Shown here: positions 8,841-16,962 of the stretch, one piece after another
Layout: every line of letters begins with the position of its first letter
Position numbering within the stretch: the first letter of the stretch is position 1
Source of the DNA: Sphingomonas sp. 67-36
GTDB lineage: Bacteria > Pseudomonadota > Alphaproteobacteria > Sphingomonadales > Sphingomonadaceae
Direction: 5' to 3'
Length of the DNA stretch: 64,000 nt
NCBI GenBank assembly: GCA_001897375.1
Contig: MKSU01000017.1
Coordinates: 137,744-201,743 of the forward strand
Made by a program: the position numbers and the translations under genes
Notes under the pieces: model-generated
What the model saw: only the letters and a program-made list of their open reading frames with translations
Databases searched by the model: none
Told to the model about the DNA's origin: nothing

Positions 8841-10018
8841 AAGCGGTTATGGAGCAGGTCCACTTTCTCCTGGTCGACGATCTGGAGGGCAATCTCCTGT
8901 CGCTGGAGGCGCTGCTGCGGCGCGACGGCCTCGTCGTGCTGAAGGCGCGGTCGGGCGAGGAGGCGCTGGAGCTGCTGCTGCGCCACGACGTCGCGCTGGC
9001 GCTGCTCGACGTGCAGATGCCGGGGATGGACGGGTTCGAGCTGGCGGAGTTCATGCGCGGCAACGAGCGCACGCGCCATATCCCGATCATCTTCGTGACG
9101 GCTGGCAGCGCGGACCGCCAGCGCCGCTTCCGCGGCTATGAGACGGGCGCGGTGGACTTCATCCAGAAGCCGATCGAGCCGGACATCCTGCGCAGCAAGG
9201 CCAATGTGTTCTTCGATCTCCACCGCCAGCGCCAGCAGCTCGCCGCGCAACGCGACGAACTGGAGGCGGCGACCCGTGCGCTGCGTGACGCGGATCGGCA
9301 CAAGGACGAGTTCCTCGCGATGCTCGGGCACGAGTTGCGCAACCCGGTGGCGGCGCTCGGCGGCGGCCTGCACCTGCTCGAACGGCGCGGCGGCGGCGAA
9401 CGGGCCGAGGCGATCCGCGCGCAGATGGCGCGGCAGCTCTCCCACCTCTCGCGACTGGTTGAGGACCTGCTCGACATATCGCGGGTCAGCGAGGGCAAGC
9501 TCTCGCTCAAGCGTGAGCGCATCGAGCTGAAGGAAGTGCTGCGTTCGGCGGTGGAGGCGAACCGGCCGCATCTGGAGGCGGGCGGCCATGTCTTCGTCGA
9601 GCAGCTTCCGGCCGCGCCGGTGTGGCTGGACGCGGATCATACCCGGTTGGCGCAGGTGATCGGCAACCTGCTCAACAACGCCGCCAAATACACGCCCGCC
9701 GGCGGCCGGGTGTCGCTCACCGCACGGCAGGTGGCGGGGGATGCGGAGATCGTCGTCGCCGACACCGGCATCGGCATCCCGCAGGAGATGCAGGCGCGTA
9801 TCTTCCAGATCTTCGCGCAGGTGGAGGATCACCGCACCCGCGCGCAGGGTGGGCTGGGCATCGGGCTGGCGCTGGTCAAGCAGCTCGTCGCGCTGCACGG
9901 CGGCACAATCACGGTGGAAAGCGGCGGACCGGGCGAGGGCAGCAGCTTCACGGTGCGGATTCCGCTCGCCGCCGGCGCCTCGGGCGGCGTCGATACGGGG
10001 GTCGAACGGGTCGATTGA
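8837..10018 (+). CDS. Response-regulator/histidine kinase (REC-HisKA-HATPase)
   Basis: Soluble 393-residue protein with no membrane segment. It has an N-terminal receiver (about 6-122) with acceptor Asp58 in LLDVQMPGMDG and a Lys in FIQKPIEP, a short coiled coil, HisKA with His165 in MLGHELRNPVAAL, and an HATPase domain containing LLNNAAKYTP, DTGIGIP and GLGIGLALVKQLV. It starts at ATG 8837 overlapping the cheB stop (ATGA). Receiver-first kinases typically act downstream of another kinase, so a relay from the upstream hybrid kinase is likely but inferred. It closes the four-gene block; no DNA-binding output domain occurs in it. Confidence 0.9.
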   Translation: MKAVMEQVHFLLVDDLEGNLLSLEALLRRDGLVVLKARSGEEALELLLRHDVALALLDVQMPGMDGFELAEFMRGNERTRHIPIIFVTAGSADRQRRFRGYETGAVDFIQKPIEPDILRSKANVFFDLHRQRQQLAAQRDELEAATRALRDADRHKDEFLAMLGHELRNPVAALGGGLHLLERRGGGERAEAIRAQMARQLSHLSRLVEDLLDISRVSEGKLSLKRERIELKEVLRSAVEANRPHLEAGGHVFVEQLPAAPVWLDADHTRLAQVIGNLLNNAAKYTPAGGRVSLTARQVAGDAEIVVADTGIGIPQEMQARIFQIFAQVEDHRTRAQGGLGIGLALVKQLVALHGGTITVESGGPGEGSSFTVRIPLAAGASGGVDTGVERVD

Positions 10019-10045
10019 TCGCCGACGACCTGCTAGGATGACGCC

Positions 10046-10645
10046 ATGACCGCGGCGGGCATCCTTGGGCTGGCGGCAAGCGTCAGCCTCTTGAGCGGAT
10101 GGCGGCTTTACATCTGTGTCTTCGTCACCGGGCTGGCGATGCACTTCGGCTGGATCGCAATGCCGGCGCACCTCCATGCGCTCGATGTGCTGGCGAACCC
10201 GTGGGTGATCGCGGTCGCGGGCGTCGGCGCGGCGGCCGAATTCCTCGCCGACAAGGTGATGTGGATCGACAGCGCATGGGACGCGGTCCACACTCTGATC
10301 CGGCCGATCGGCGGCGCGCTGCTCGCGCTCGCCATCGTCGATCCCGCCGATCCCAAATGGCAGGTGATCGCGCTGCTGCTCGGCGGCGGCGCTGCGATGC
10401 TGACGCACGGCGCCAAGGCCGGCACGCGCGCGCTCGCCAACGCCAGCCCGGAGCCGGTGTCGAACGCGGTGCTGTCGACCGGCGGGGACATCGCGACGAC
10501 CGGGCTGCTGCTCGCCGCCTTCGCCAGCCCGTGGGCGGCGGCGGTGGTCGCCATCCTCGTGCTCGGCGTGGCGATCGCCGTGCTGGTGCTGCTGCGCGGC
10601 CTCTATCGCCGGATCGCGCGGAAGAAGAAACCGGCCGCGCCCTGA
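10046..10645 (+). CDS. DUF4126 family membrane protein
   Basis: A 199-residue hydrophobic protein matching the DUF4126 pattern: an initial helix with SVSLLSGWRLYICVFVTGL, a conserved AAAEFLADKVMWIDSAWD segment, then TLIRPIGGALLALAI, a glycine/alanine-rich stretch around GGGAAMLTHGAKAGTR, and a final helix followed by a basic tail RRIARKKKPAAP. The function of the family is not known. It starts 27 bases after the signalling block and could be read through from it. It is convergent with the dehydratase gene, with only 3 bases between the stop codons. Confidence 0.75.
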   Translation: MTAAGILGLAASVSLLSGWRLYICVFVTGLAMHFGWIAMPAHLHALDVLANPWVIAVAGVGAAAEFLADKVMWIDSAWDAVHTLIRPIGGALLALAIVDPADPKWQVIALLLGGGAAMLTHGAKAGTRALANASPEPVSNAVLSTGGDIATTGLLLAAFASPWAAAVVAILVLGVAIAVLVLLRGLYRRIARKKKPAAP

Positions 10646-10648
10646 GGG

Positions 10649-11500
10649 TCAGCGCTCGCCGCGCGCCTGCATCACCCGCCGGCCGTCGGCGGCGAAGGCG
10701 CCCAGCTCGATCGCCTGCCCGTCCGCCTTCATCGCGAGGTGCAGCGTCTCGCCGACGATCGCGGGGGAGACGCCGCGGAAGGAGAAGGTGCGCAGCGCAT
10801 GATCCCCCAGTTCGCGCCGCGCCAGCTCCAGCAGCAGCGTCGCGGTGAGCGGGGCGTGGACGACCAGCCCGCGGTAGCCTTCTTTCGTCGTGGCATAGGG
10901 CAGGTCGTAGTGGATGCGATGGCTGTTGAAGGTGAGCGCGGAATAGCGGAACAGCAGCGGCGGTGTGGGTGCGAGCGTGCGCACCGTAGCCCATGCCCCG
11001 GTGTCGAAATTGCCGGGGCCGGGCGGGGGCGGCGACGGCGGAGCGTCGGGCGGCGAGGCCTCGCGATAGACCACGGACTGCACCTCGCGCACCGCCAGTT
11101 CGTCCGCGGCCAGCACGTCATGCGCCACGTCGATGAAGACGAGCGCGCCGGAGCTGCCTTGTTTCTGCGTCACCGAAAGGATGCGCGAGCGTCGCTCGAC
11201 CACATCGCCAAGGCGCAGCGGGCGGAGGAATTCCATCCGGCTCGACGCCCACATGCGGCGCGGCAGCGGGACGGGCGGCAGGAAGCTGCGCGGGCCGAGA
11301 TCGCGGCGCGGGTGGCCGTCCGCGCCCAGCATCGCTGTCGGCGCGTCGGGCAGGCACAGGCACCAGTGGAAGCCGGCCGGAGCGGTGCCGTCGAGCGGCG
11401 CCGCGCGGTCAAGCGTCGCGCACCAGCGCGCGACCGCGCCGGGATCGACTCGGTCGCTATGCGTCTCGGTGCGTCCGGTCCAGGCGCTCCAGTCGTCCAT
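10649..11500 (-). CDS. MaoC/FAS1-like (hot-dog) acyl-CoA dehydratase
   Basis: A 283-residue protein resembling HTD2/mesaconyl-CoA-hydratase-type double hot-dog dehydratases. The N-terminal half has RMWASSRMEFLRPLRLGDVV and the C-terminal half has LFRYSALTFNSHRIHYDLPYA, the hydratase-2-like stretch whose Asn/His region carries catalysis in the family. Expected reaction: reversible hydration of a 2-enoyl-CoA. ATG 11500 was chosen over an upstream in-frame ATG because GGGAGAGCGAGA lies directly before it and the product then begins at the conserved region. It is the last gene of the minus-strand acyl-CoA operon, 20 bases after thiolase, and supplies the hydration step. Confidence 0.8.
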   Translation of the reverse strand: MDDWSAWTGRTETHSDRVDPGAVARWCATLDRAAPLDGTAPAGFHWCLCLPDAPTAMLGADGHPRRDLGPRSFLPPVPLPRRMWASSRMEFLRPLRLGDVVERRSRILSVTQKQGSSGALVFIDVAHDVLAADELAVREVQSVVYREASPPDAPPSPPPPGPGNFDTGAWATVRTLAPTPPLLFRYSALTFNSHRIHYDLPYATTKEGYRGLVVHAPLTATLLLELARRELGDHALRTFSFRGVSPAIVGETLHLAMKADGQAIELGAFAADGRRVMQARGER

Positions 11501-11519
11501 TCTCGCTCTCCCTGCGCGC

Positions 11520-12752
11520 TCAGGCGGCGCGTTCGAACACCGCCGCGATGCCCTGTCCGCCGCCAATGCACATCGTCTCGATGCCATAGCGCCCGCCGCG
11601 CCGTTGCAGCTCGCGGGTTAGGTTGGCAAGGATGCGCCCGCCGGTCGCGCCGATCGGATGGCCGAGCGAGATGCCTGAGCCGTTGACGTTGAGGATTTCG
11701 TTGCGGCTGTCGTCGGCGCTCCAGCCCCAGCCCTTGAGGCAGGCGAGCACCTGCGGCGCGAACGCCTCGTTCAGCTCCACGAGGTCGATGTCGCTCCAGC
11801 CGAGCCCGTTGCGTGCGAACAGCCGCTCGACCGCCGGCACCGGGCCGATCCCCATCCGCGCCGGATCGCAACCCGCCGATGCCGCGCTGTGGAACCAGGC
11901 GATCGGCTCCAGCCCCAGCTCCTCCAGTTTGTCCTCGGCAACGATGAGGCAGGCGGCGGCGGCGTCGTTCTGCTGGCTGGCGTTGCCGGCGGTGACGATC
12001 GCGCCGGGGATGGTCTTGCCGTCGATCGCCTTCAGCGCGCCCAATGTCTCCATGCTGGCGTCGGCGCGATAGCCCTCGTCATGCGCGAAGATCACCGGAT
12101 CGCCCTTGCGCTGCGGCACGGGGACGGGAACCAGTTCGTCGTCGAACAGCCCGTTCTTCCACGCGGCGGCGGCGCGCTGGTGCGAGCGGACGGCATAAGC
12201 GTCGGCCTGCTCGCGGGAGATGCCGTAGTCGCGCGCGAGATTCTCCGCCGTCTCGATCATGCCGGTGATGACGCCGAACCGCTCGACCGGCTGCGACATG
12301 ACGCGGCCGCGCGTCAGCCGGTCGTGGAGCATCAGCCCGCCCGCGCGCGTGCCGCGCCGGCCCTCGACGGTGTAATATTCGACGTTCGACATGCTCTCGA
12401 CGCCGCCCGCGACCACCACGTCGCTCATCCCGGTCTGCACCATCAGCGCGGCGTTGACGACCGCCTGCAGCCCGGATCCGCAGCGCCGGTCGACCTGATA
12501 GCCCGGCACCTCGATCGGCAGGCCGGCGGCGAGCCACGCCCAATGGCCGATCGCCGGCGCCTCGCCGTTGCCGTAGCCTTGGCTGAACACCACGTCGTCG
12601 ACCCGTGCCGGATCGATCTTCGTCCGCTCGATCAGCGCCTTCAGCACCACCGCGCCGAGCTGGCCGGCGTTCATCGCGGCGAGGCTGCCGCCGAACTTGC
12701 CGACGGCGGTGCGGATCGGGGCGACGATGGCGGCGCGGCGCAAGCTGGTCAT
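11520..12752 (-). CDS. Acetyl-CoA acetyltransferase / 3-ketoacyl-CoA thiolase
   Basis: Cytoplasmic thiolase of 410 residues, the normal family length. Catalytic elements are intact: the acyl-accepting Cys in DRRCGSGLQAV, His in GISLGHPIGATGGRI, and the second Cys in TMCIGGGQGIAAVF near the C-terminus. It cleaves a 3-ketoacyl-CoA to acetyl- or propionyl-CoA plus a shortened acyl-CoA, or condenses two acyl-CoAs. ATG 12752 overlaps the stop of the upstream CaiB gene by 4 bases (ATGA), indicating translational coupling. Gene context with acyl-CoA dehydrogenase, dehydratase and SDR favours the degradative direction. Confidence 0.93.
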   Translation of the reverse strand: MTSLRRAAIVAPIRTAVGKFGGSLAAMNAGQLGAVVLKALIERTKIDPARVDDVVFSQGYGNGEAPAIGHWAWLAAGLPIEVPGYQVDRRCGSGLQAVVNAALMVQTGMSDVVVAGGVESMSNVEYYTVEGRRGTRAGGLMLHDRLTRGRVMSQPVERFGVITGMIETAENLARDYGISREQADAYAVRSHQRAAAAWKNGLFDDELVPVPVPQRKGDPVIFAHDEGYRADASMETLGALKAIDGKTIPGAIVTAGNASQQNDAAAACLIVAEDKLEELGLEPIAWFHSAASAGCDPARMGIGPVPAVERLFARNGLGWSDIDLVELNEAFAPQVLACLKGWGWSADDSRNEILNVNGSGISLGHPIGATGGRILANLTRELQRRGGRYGIETMCIGGGQGIAAVFERAA

Positions 12753-13948
12753 TGGGCAATTCCTACGATGCGGGAGTCGATGAGGCGGGCGATTTCGCCC
12801 GAGGAGAGCGACAGGCGCTCGGCGAGCACCTGCTCGCTATGCTCGCCGTTGCGCGGCGCGGGGCGCGGTGGCTGGCGGTCGAGCTGCGGCACGGTGGCGA
12901 AGGCGCCGGCGGCGGGATAGGCGAAGCCGCTGGGGTTCTCCGCCGCGCCGAAGATCGGATTGTCCGCGACCAGCGCGGGATCGCGCACCGCCTCGGACAT
13001 ATTGCGATAGGCGGAATGGACCACCCCGCCCGCATCGAACGCGCTGGCGAGGTCGGCGTGCGCGCGGGCGGCGATCGCCTGCTCGAACAGCGGGAACAAA
13101 GCGTCGCGATGCGTGAAGCGCAGCCCGTCGTCCTTCGCGAACGACACGCCGAGCCGCGTTTCCACCGCCGCCACCGCCGCGCCGAGGCCGAGCGCGGCGA
13201 CGAGGTTGCTCCACTGGCGCGGTGTCACAACGACGATCATCGTCCGCACGCCGTCGGCTGTCACGAAATCGCGCCCGAACAGGCCGTACACGGTGTTGCC
13301 GAGCCGGGGGCGATCATGCCCCTCGTACAGCACCTCCGCCATGCTGCCGAGATTGGCGACCGTGCCGATCGCCACGTCGGAGAGCGGGATGCGCACCTCG
13401 CTGCCTTCGCCGGTCTCCGCGCGGCGGCGCAACGCGGCGAGCAGCGCGAAGGAAGCATAAGCGCCGCTCAGCAGATCCCACGCCGGCAGCACATGGTTGA
13501 CCGGCTCCGGCCCCGCGCCGGTGAGCATCGGATAGCCGACCGCATTGTTGACCGTATAGTCGAGCGCCGGCGAGCCGTCCGCCCAGCCCATCACGCGCAC
13601 GGTGACGAGATCGGCGCGCCCCTCGGCCAGCACGTCATGCGCCATGAAACCCTTGGCGGGGAAATTGGTGATGACCTGCCCCGTCGCACGTACCAGCGCC
13701 TGCAACAGCTCCCGCCCCTCCGGCCGGGAAAGATCGAGCGCGACCGATTTCTTCGCCCGGTTGAGGTTCTCCCAATAGAGCGAATCGTTGTTGGCGGTGA
13801 CCGGCCAGCGATGAAAATCCGGCCCGCCGCCGATCTGGTCGACACGGATCACCTCCGCGCCCATCTGCGCGCAATAGAGGCCGGCGGTGGGCGAGGCGAC
13901 GAACGAAGATGCCTCGATCACCGACAGGCCGGAAAGCAGGTCGTACAC
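12749..13948 (-). CDS. CaiB/BaiF family III CoA-transferase
   Basis: A 399-residue class III CoA-transferase, normal length. Seen: the opening LLSGLSVIEASSFVASP, the NRAKKSVALDLSRPEGRE signature, and SPALDYTVNNAVGYP, whose Asp is likely the catalytic residue that forms the aspartyl-CoA anhydride in this family. It would move CoA from a donor thioester to the pathway's free carboxylic acid, activating it without ATP. GTG 13948 starts 6 bases after the acyl-CoA dehydrogenase stop; no ATG gives a better fit. It is translationally coupled to thiolase downstream. The acceptor acid is unknown. Confidence 0.9.
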   Translation of the reverse strand: MYDLLSGLSVIEASSFVASPTAGLYCAQMGAEVIRVDQIGGGPDFHRWPVTANNDSLYWENLNRAKKSVALDLSRPEGRELLQALVRATGQVITNFPAKGFMAHDVLAEGRADLVTVRVMGWADGSPALDYTVNNAVGYPMLTGAGPEPVNHVLPAWDLLSGAYASFALLAALRRRAETGEGSEVRIPLSDVAIGTVANLGSMAEVLYEGHDRPRLGNTVYGLFGRDFVTADGVRTMIVVVTPRQWSNLVAALGLGAAVAAVETRLGVSFAKDDGLRFTHRDALFPLFEQAIAARAHADLASAFDAGGVVHSAYRNMSEAVRDPALVADNPIFGAAENPSGFAYPAAGAFATVPQLDRQPPRPAPRNGEHSEQVLAERLSLSSGEIARLIDSRIVGIAQ

Positions 13949-13954
13949 GGCTGC

Positions 13955-15136
13955 TCAGTCCCGCAGGCCGGCGTTGAACTCGCGCAGCATGTGCTTGGCG
14001 ATCTGAAGCTGGAGGATCTGCGTGGTGCCTTCATAGATGCGGTAGATGCGCGCGTCGCGGAAGAAGCGCTCCGCGTCATATTCGGCCAGATAGCCCGCCC
14101 CGCCATAGACCTGCACGCAGCGATCCACCACGCGGCCGCACATCTCGCTGGCGAACACCTTGAACGCGGCGGCCTTGCGCAGCACGTTCTCGCCCGCGTC
14201 GGCGCGGCGCGTCACGTCCGCCATCATCGTCTCGGCGGCGTAGATCTCGATCTCGCTGTCGGCGAGCATCTGCTGGATAAGCTGGAAATTGGCGATCGGC
14301 TCGCCGAACGCCTTGCGCTCGGTGGCGTAGCGGATCGCGCTGTCGAGCGCGCGCCGGGCATAGGCCGTCGCCGCCGCGCCGACCGACATGCGGCCGTTGT
14401 CGAGGCTCATCATCGCATAGACGAAGCCCTTGCCCAGCTCGCCGCCGAGCAGCGCATCGTCGGGGATGCGCACGTCCTCCATGATGATGTCGGCGATATG
14501 GCTGCCGGACTGGCCCATCTTCTTGTCCGACTTGCCGACCGACACGCCCGGCGCGTCCATCGGCACGATGAAGGCGGAGACGTGCGCGTTCTTCGGCAGA
14601 TTCTCCTTCGACGTGCGCGCCATGATCAGCGCGACCTTCGCGAAGGGGGCGTTGGTGATGTAGCGCTTGGTGCCGTTGAGCACCCAGCCGTCGCCGGTCT
14701 TGACGGCACTGGTCTGGAGGCCGGCGGAATCCGATCCCGATCCCGGCTCGGTCAGCCCGAAGGCGGCGATCTCGCCCGCCGCGACGCGCGGCAGCCATTC
14801 GGCCTTCTGCGCCGCCGTGCCGCCGTTCTTCAGGCCTGAGCAGAACATGCCGATGTTGATCGAGATGATCGAGCGGAACGCCGGCATGGCGTAGCTCAGC
14901 GCATGGATCGTCCGCACATATTGGCTGACGTTCATCCCCGCGCCGCCATATTCCTCCGGCATGGTGAGGCCGAACAGCCCCATCTCGCGCATCTCGCCCA
15001 GGATGTCGGCGGGAATCTCGTCGGTCTCGATGATCTCGCGCTCGGCCGGGATCAATCGCTCGCGCACATAGCGGCGAAGCTGGTCGAGGAACTGCTCGAA
15101 GACGTCGGCGTCCATGCCGGGGTTGGCGTTGCTCAT
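13955..15136 (-). CDS. Acyl-CoA dehydrogenase
   Basis: FAD-dependent acyl-CoA dehydrogenase, 393 residues. Seen: FGLTMPEEYGGAGMN near the N-terminus, the FAD-binding AAFGLTEPGSGSDSAG, the strand LNGTKRYITNAP, and RIYEGTTQILQLQIAKHML near the C-terminus, whose Glu is the usual catalytic base. It introduces the 2,3-double bond in an acyl-CoA and passes electrons to ETF. ATG 15136 is preferred to an ATG 24 bases upstream because GAGGAAA precedes it and the upstream extension has no family match. It lies 10 bases from the SDR stop, second in the operon. Confidence 0.93.
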   Translation of the reverse strand: MSNANPGMDADVFEQFLDQLRRYVRERLIPAEREIIETDEIPADILGEMREMGLFGLTMPEEYGGAGMNVSQYVRTIHALSYAMPAFRSIISINIGMFCSGLKNGGTAAQKAEWLPRVAAGEIAAFGLTEPGSGSDSAGLQTSAVKTGDGWVLNGTKRYITNAPFAKVALIMARTSKENLPKNAHVSAFIVPMDAPGVSVGKSDKKMGQSGSHIADIIMEDVRIPDDALLGGELGKGFVYAMMSLDNGRMSVGAAATAYARRALDSAIRYATERKAFGEPIANFQLIQQMLADSEIEIYAAETMMADVTRRADAGENVLRKAAAFKVFASEMCGRVVDRCVQVYGGAGYLAEYDAERFFRDARIYRIYEGTTQILQLQIAKHMLREFNAGLRD

Positions 15137-15146
15137 GGGCGTTTCC

Positions 15147-16079
15147 TCAGACCGGATCATAGGGGAAGACGTGCGCCGAAACCTCGTCGGCGCGCGCGAA
15201 CGACGGGCGGAAGGCGGGGATCAGCTCGTCGGCGATCGCCTCCGCCGTCCAGCCCTCGACCTTCACCATCGAGCGGATCGGGCGCGGCTTGGAGAACAGC
15301 AATATCTCGTTGCGGCGCACCGCGAATATCTGGTTGGTCACGTCCGCCGAGCGATCCGACGCGAGATAGGCGACGAGCGGCGCGATCTTGTCCGCGCTCA
15401 TCGATTGCAGCCGCTCGACGCGCCGCTGCTGCTCGGGCGTGTCGGCGGGGATCGAGGCGGTCATGCGGCTCCAGGCGAAGGGCGCGATGCAGTTCGAGCG
15501 CACGCCGACCCGCGCCATGTCCAGCGCGATCGACTGCGACATCGCGGCCAGCCCCAGCTTGGCGGCGGAATAATTGGCCTGCCCCAGATTGCCGATCAGG
15601 CCGCTGGTCGAGGTGAAGTGGATGAAGCTGCCGGATTGCTGCTCGCGGAAATAGGGCGTCGCCGCCTTCGACACGTTGAACGCGCCGGTGAGGTTGACGT
15701 CGATGACGCTCGTCCAGTCCTCATAGCTCATCTTGTGCCAGATCGTGTCGCGCAGGATGCCGGCGTTGTTCACTACCGCGTCGATCCGCCCGAAGCGTTG
15801 CACCGCATCCTCGATGATCGAGGCCGCTGCCTTGGGATCGGCGACATTGGCGAGATTGGCATAGGCCTTGCCGCCCGTCGCGACGATATCGGCCACCGTC
15901 GTCTCCGCCGGCCCGGCGTCGCCGCCGTCGCCGGCCTGCGCCACGCCCGGATCGTTGACCACCACCGCGGCGCCCTCGCGCGCGCAGAGCAAGGCGATCT
16001 CGCGGCCGATCCCCCGGCCCGCACCCGTGATCGCGACGACTTTTCCCTCAAGGATCCGGCTCACCGCACTCTCCCGCAT
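15147..16079 (-). CDS. Short-chain dehydrogenase/reductase, likely 3-hydroxyacyl-CoA dehydrogenase
   Basis: A 310-residue SDR with the NAD(P) loop TGAGRGIG, the NNAGILRD motif, Ser in HFTSTSG and the Tyr-Lys pair in YSAAK. The long form with WHKMSYEDWTSVIDVNL resembles the dehydrogenase domain of multifunctional enzyme type 2 proteins, which oxidise (3R)-hydroxyacyl-CoA. That supports a role in the third step of the beta-oxidation turn encoded here, although SDR substrate calls from sequence are weak. ATG 16079 is used; GTG 16064 is also plausible since GGGAGAG stands six bases before it. It is the first gene of the operon, divergent from the IclR gene. Confidence 0.85.
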   Translation of the reverse strand: MRESAVSRILEGKVVAITGAGRGIGREIALLCAREGAAVVVNDPGVAQAGDGGDAGPAETTVADIVATGGKAYANLANVADPKAAASIIEDAVQRFGRIDAVVNNAGILRDTIWHKMSYEDWTSVIDVNLTGAFNVSKAATPYFREQQSGSFIHFTSTSGLIGNLGQANYSAAKLGLAAMSQSIALDMARVGVRSNCIAPFAWSRMTASIPADTPEQQRRVERLQSMSADKIAPLVAYLASDRSADVTNQIFAVRRNEILLFSKPRPIRSMVKVEGWTAEAIADELIPAFRPSFARADEVSAHVFPYDPV

Positions 16080-16126
16080 GATTCGTTGATGCGGCCGATA
16101 GACCTTTTGTCGGAGCCGTTCAACAT

Positions 16127-16144
16127 TGAGAATTGAAATTCACG
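16127..16144. promoter_or_regulatory. Imperfect palindrome between SDR operon and IclR gene (putative operator)
   Basis: TGAGAATTGAAATTCACG is an 18-base dyad (6 of 8 arm positions match, core GAATT-GA-AATTC) in a short AT-rich patch within otherwise GC-rich DNA. It lies between the divergent SDR operon (start 16079) and the IclR-type regulator (start 16168). IclR proteins bind such palindromes and commonly control the divergent operon and themselves. It overlaps an in-frame TTG (16126), which argues against that TTG being the regulator start. Confidence 0.5.
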
Positions 16145-16167
16145 ATATTGAAAACTACACGGAGGCG

Positions 16168-16893
16168 ATGACAGGCCCCGTCCGATCCGTTTCGCAGGCG
16201 CTGGCGATCCTGCGGCTGCTCGCGGAGACCAGCCCGATGTCGCTGTCGGACATCGCGCGGGTCGCCGGCCTCAGCCCGTCGAGCTGCCTCAATCTGCTCA
16301 AGACCTTGGTCGAGGAAGGCGCGGTGGAGCGCGATGCGCGCACCAAACAATATCGCCTCGCGCGCGCCTGGGCGGCGTCGGACGCGCTGCGCGACGGCAA
16401 TGCGCAGGGACTGATCGATCGCGCCCAGCCGCTGATGGCGCAATGCGCCGAGCAATATGACGCCGCGCTCGGGCTGTGGAAGGTGATCTCGCGCGAGCGC
16501 GTGCGACTGATCGCGCGCGCGGAAAGCAAGGCGGGGGTGCGCGTCGCGATGGCCGACGGGCAGCGCCAGCCGCTCGGCGGCGGGGCGGTCGGGCGCGCGC
16601 TGGCGGCGGCGCAGGGCGTCGGGCGGGAGGAACTGGCGCGGCGCTATGCCGGTGTGCGCTGGCAGGCGCCGCTGTCGTTCGACGATTATGCCGCGCAGGT
16701 CGCGCGCGCCGGGGCGGCGGGCTTCGCGCTCGACGAGGGCTTCACGCATCGCGGCATCTGCACGGCGGCGGTGTCGATCGCGCCGGGCTTCTGCCTGTCG
16801 GCGTCGATCTTCGCCGGCTCGCGCGATCCGGCGGAGGTGACGGCGCTGGCGGAGGCGCTGCAACGCCTCTGCGCGACATTGCTGCCGGCATGA
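16168..16893 (+). CDS. IclR family transcriptional regulator
   Basis: A 241-residue regulator with an N-terminal winged helix (RSVSQALAILRLLAE, then MSLSDIARVAGLSPSSCLN as helix-turn-helix) and a C-terminal effector-binding domain ending GFCLSASIFAGS. IclR proteins sense a pathway metabolite and repress or activate neighbouring catabolic genes. ATG 16168 is chosen over TTG 16126: GGAGG precedes it, though closely, and the longer start would overlap the palindrome at 16127-16144. The gene diverges from the SDR operon and precedes an FAH-family hydrolase by 69 bases, so both units are its likely targets. Confidence 0.88.
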   Translation: MTGPVRSVSQALAILRLLAETSPMSLSDIARVAGLSPSSCLNLLKTLVEEGAVERDARTKQYRLARAWAASDALRDGNAQGLIDRAQPLMAQCAEQYDAALGLWKVISRERVRLIARAESKAGVRVAMADGQRQPLGGGAVGRALAAAQGVGREELARRYAGVRWQAPLSFDDYAAQVARAGAAGFALDEGFTHRGICTAAVSIAPGFCLSASIFAGSRDPAEVTALAEALQRLCATLLPA

Positions 16894-16962
16894 AGACGGC
16901 GCTTGCATATCCCCGGCGTGGGCGTCAGGGCGCGGCCAGACCCGCCGATGGAGCCGCCCACC

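Noticed and set aside
12605-14839. A plus-strand open frame of about 744 codons opposite CaiB and acyl-CoA dehydrogenase.
   Set aside because: Antisense shadow of two clear enzymes; composition is dominated by Arg, Ala, His and Gly, with no domain or ribosome site.
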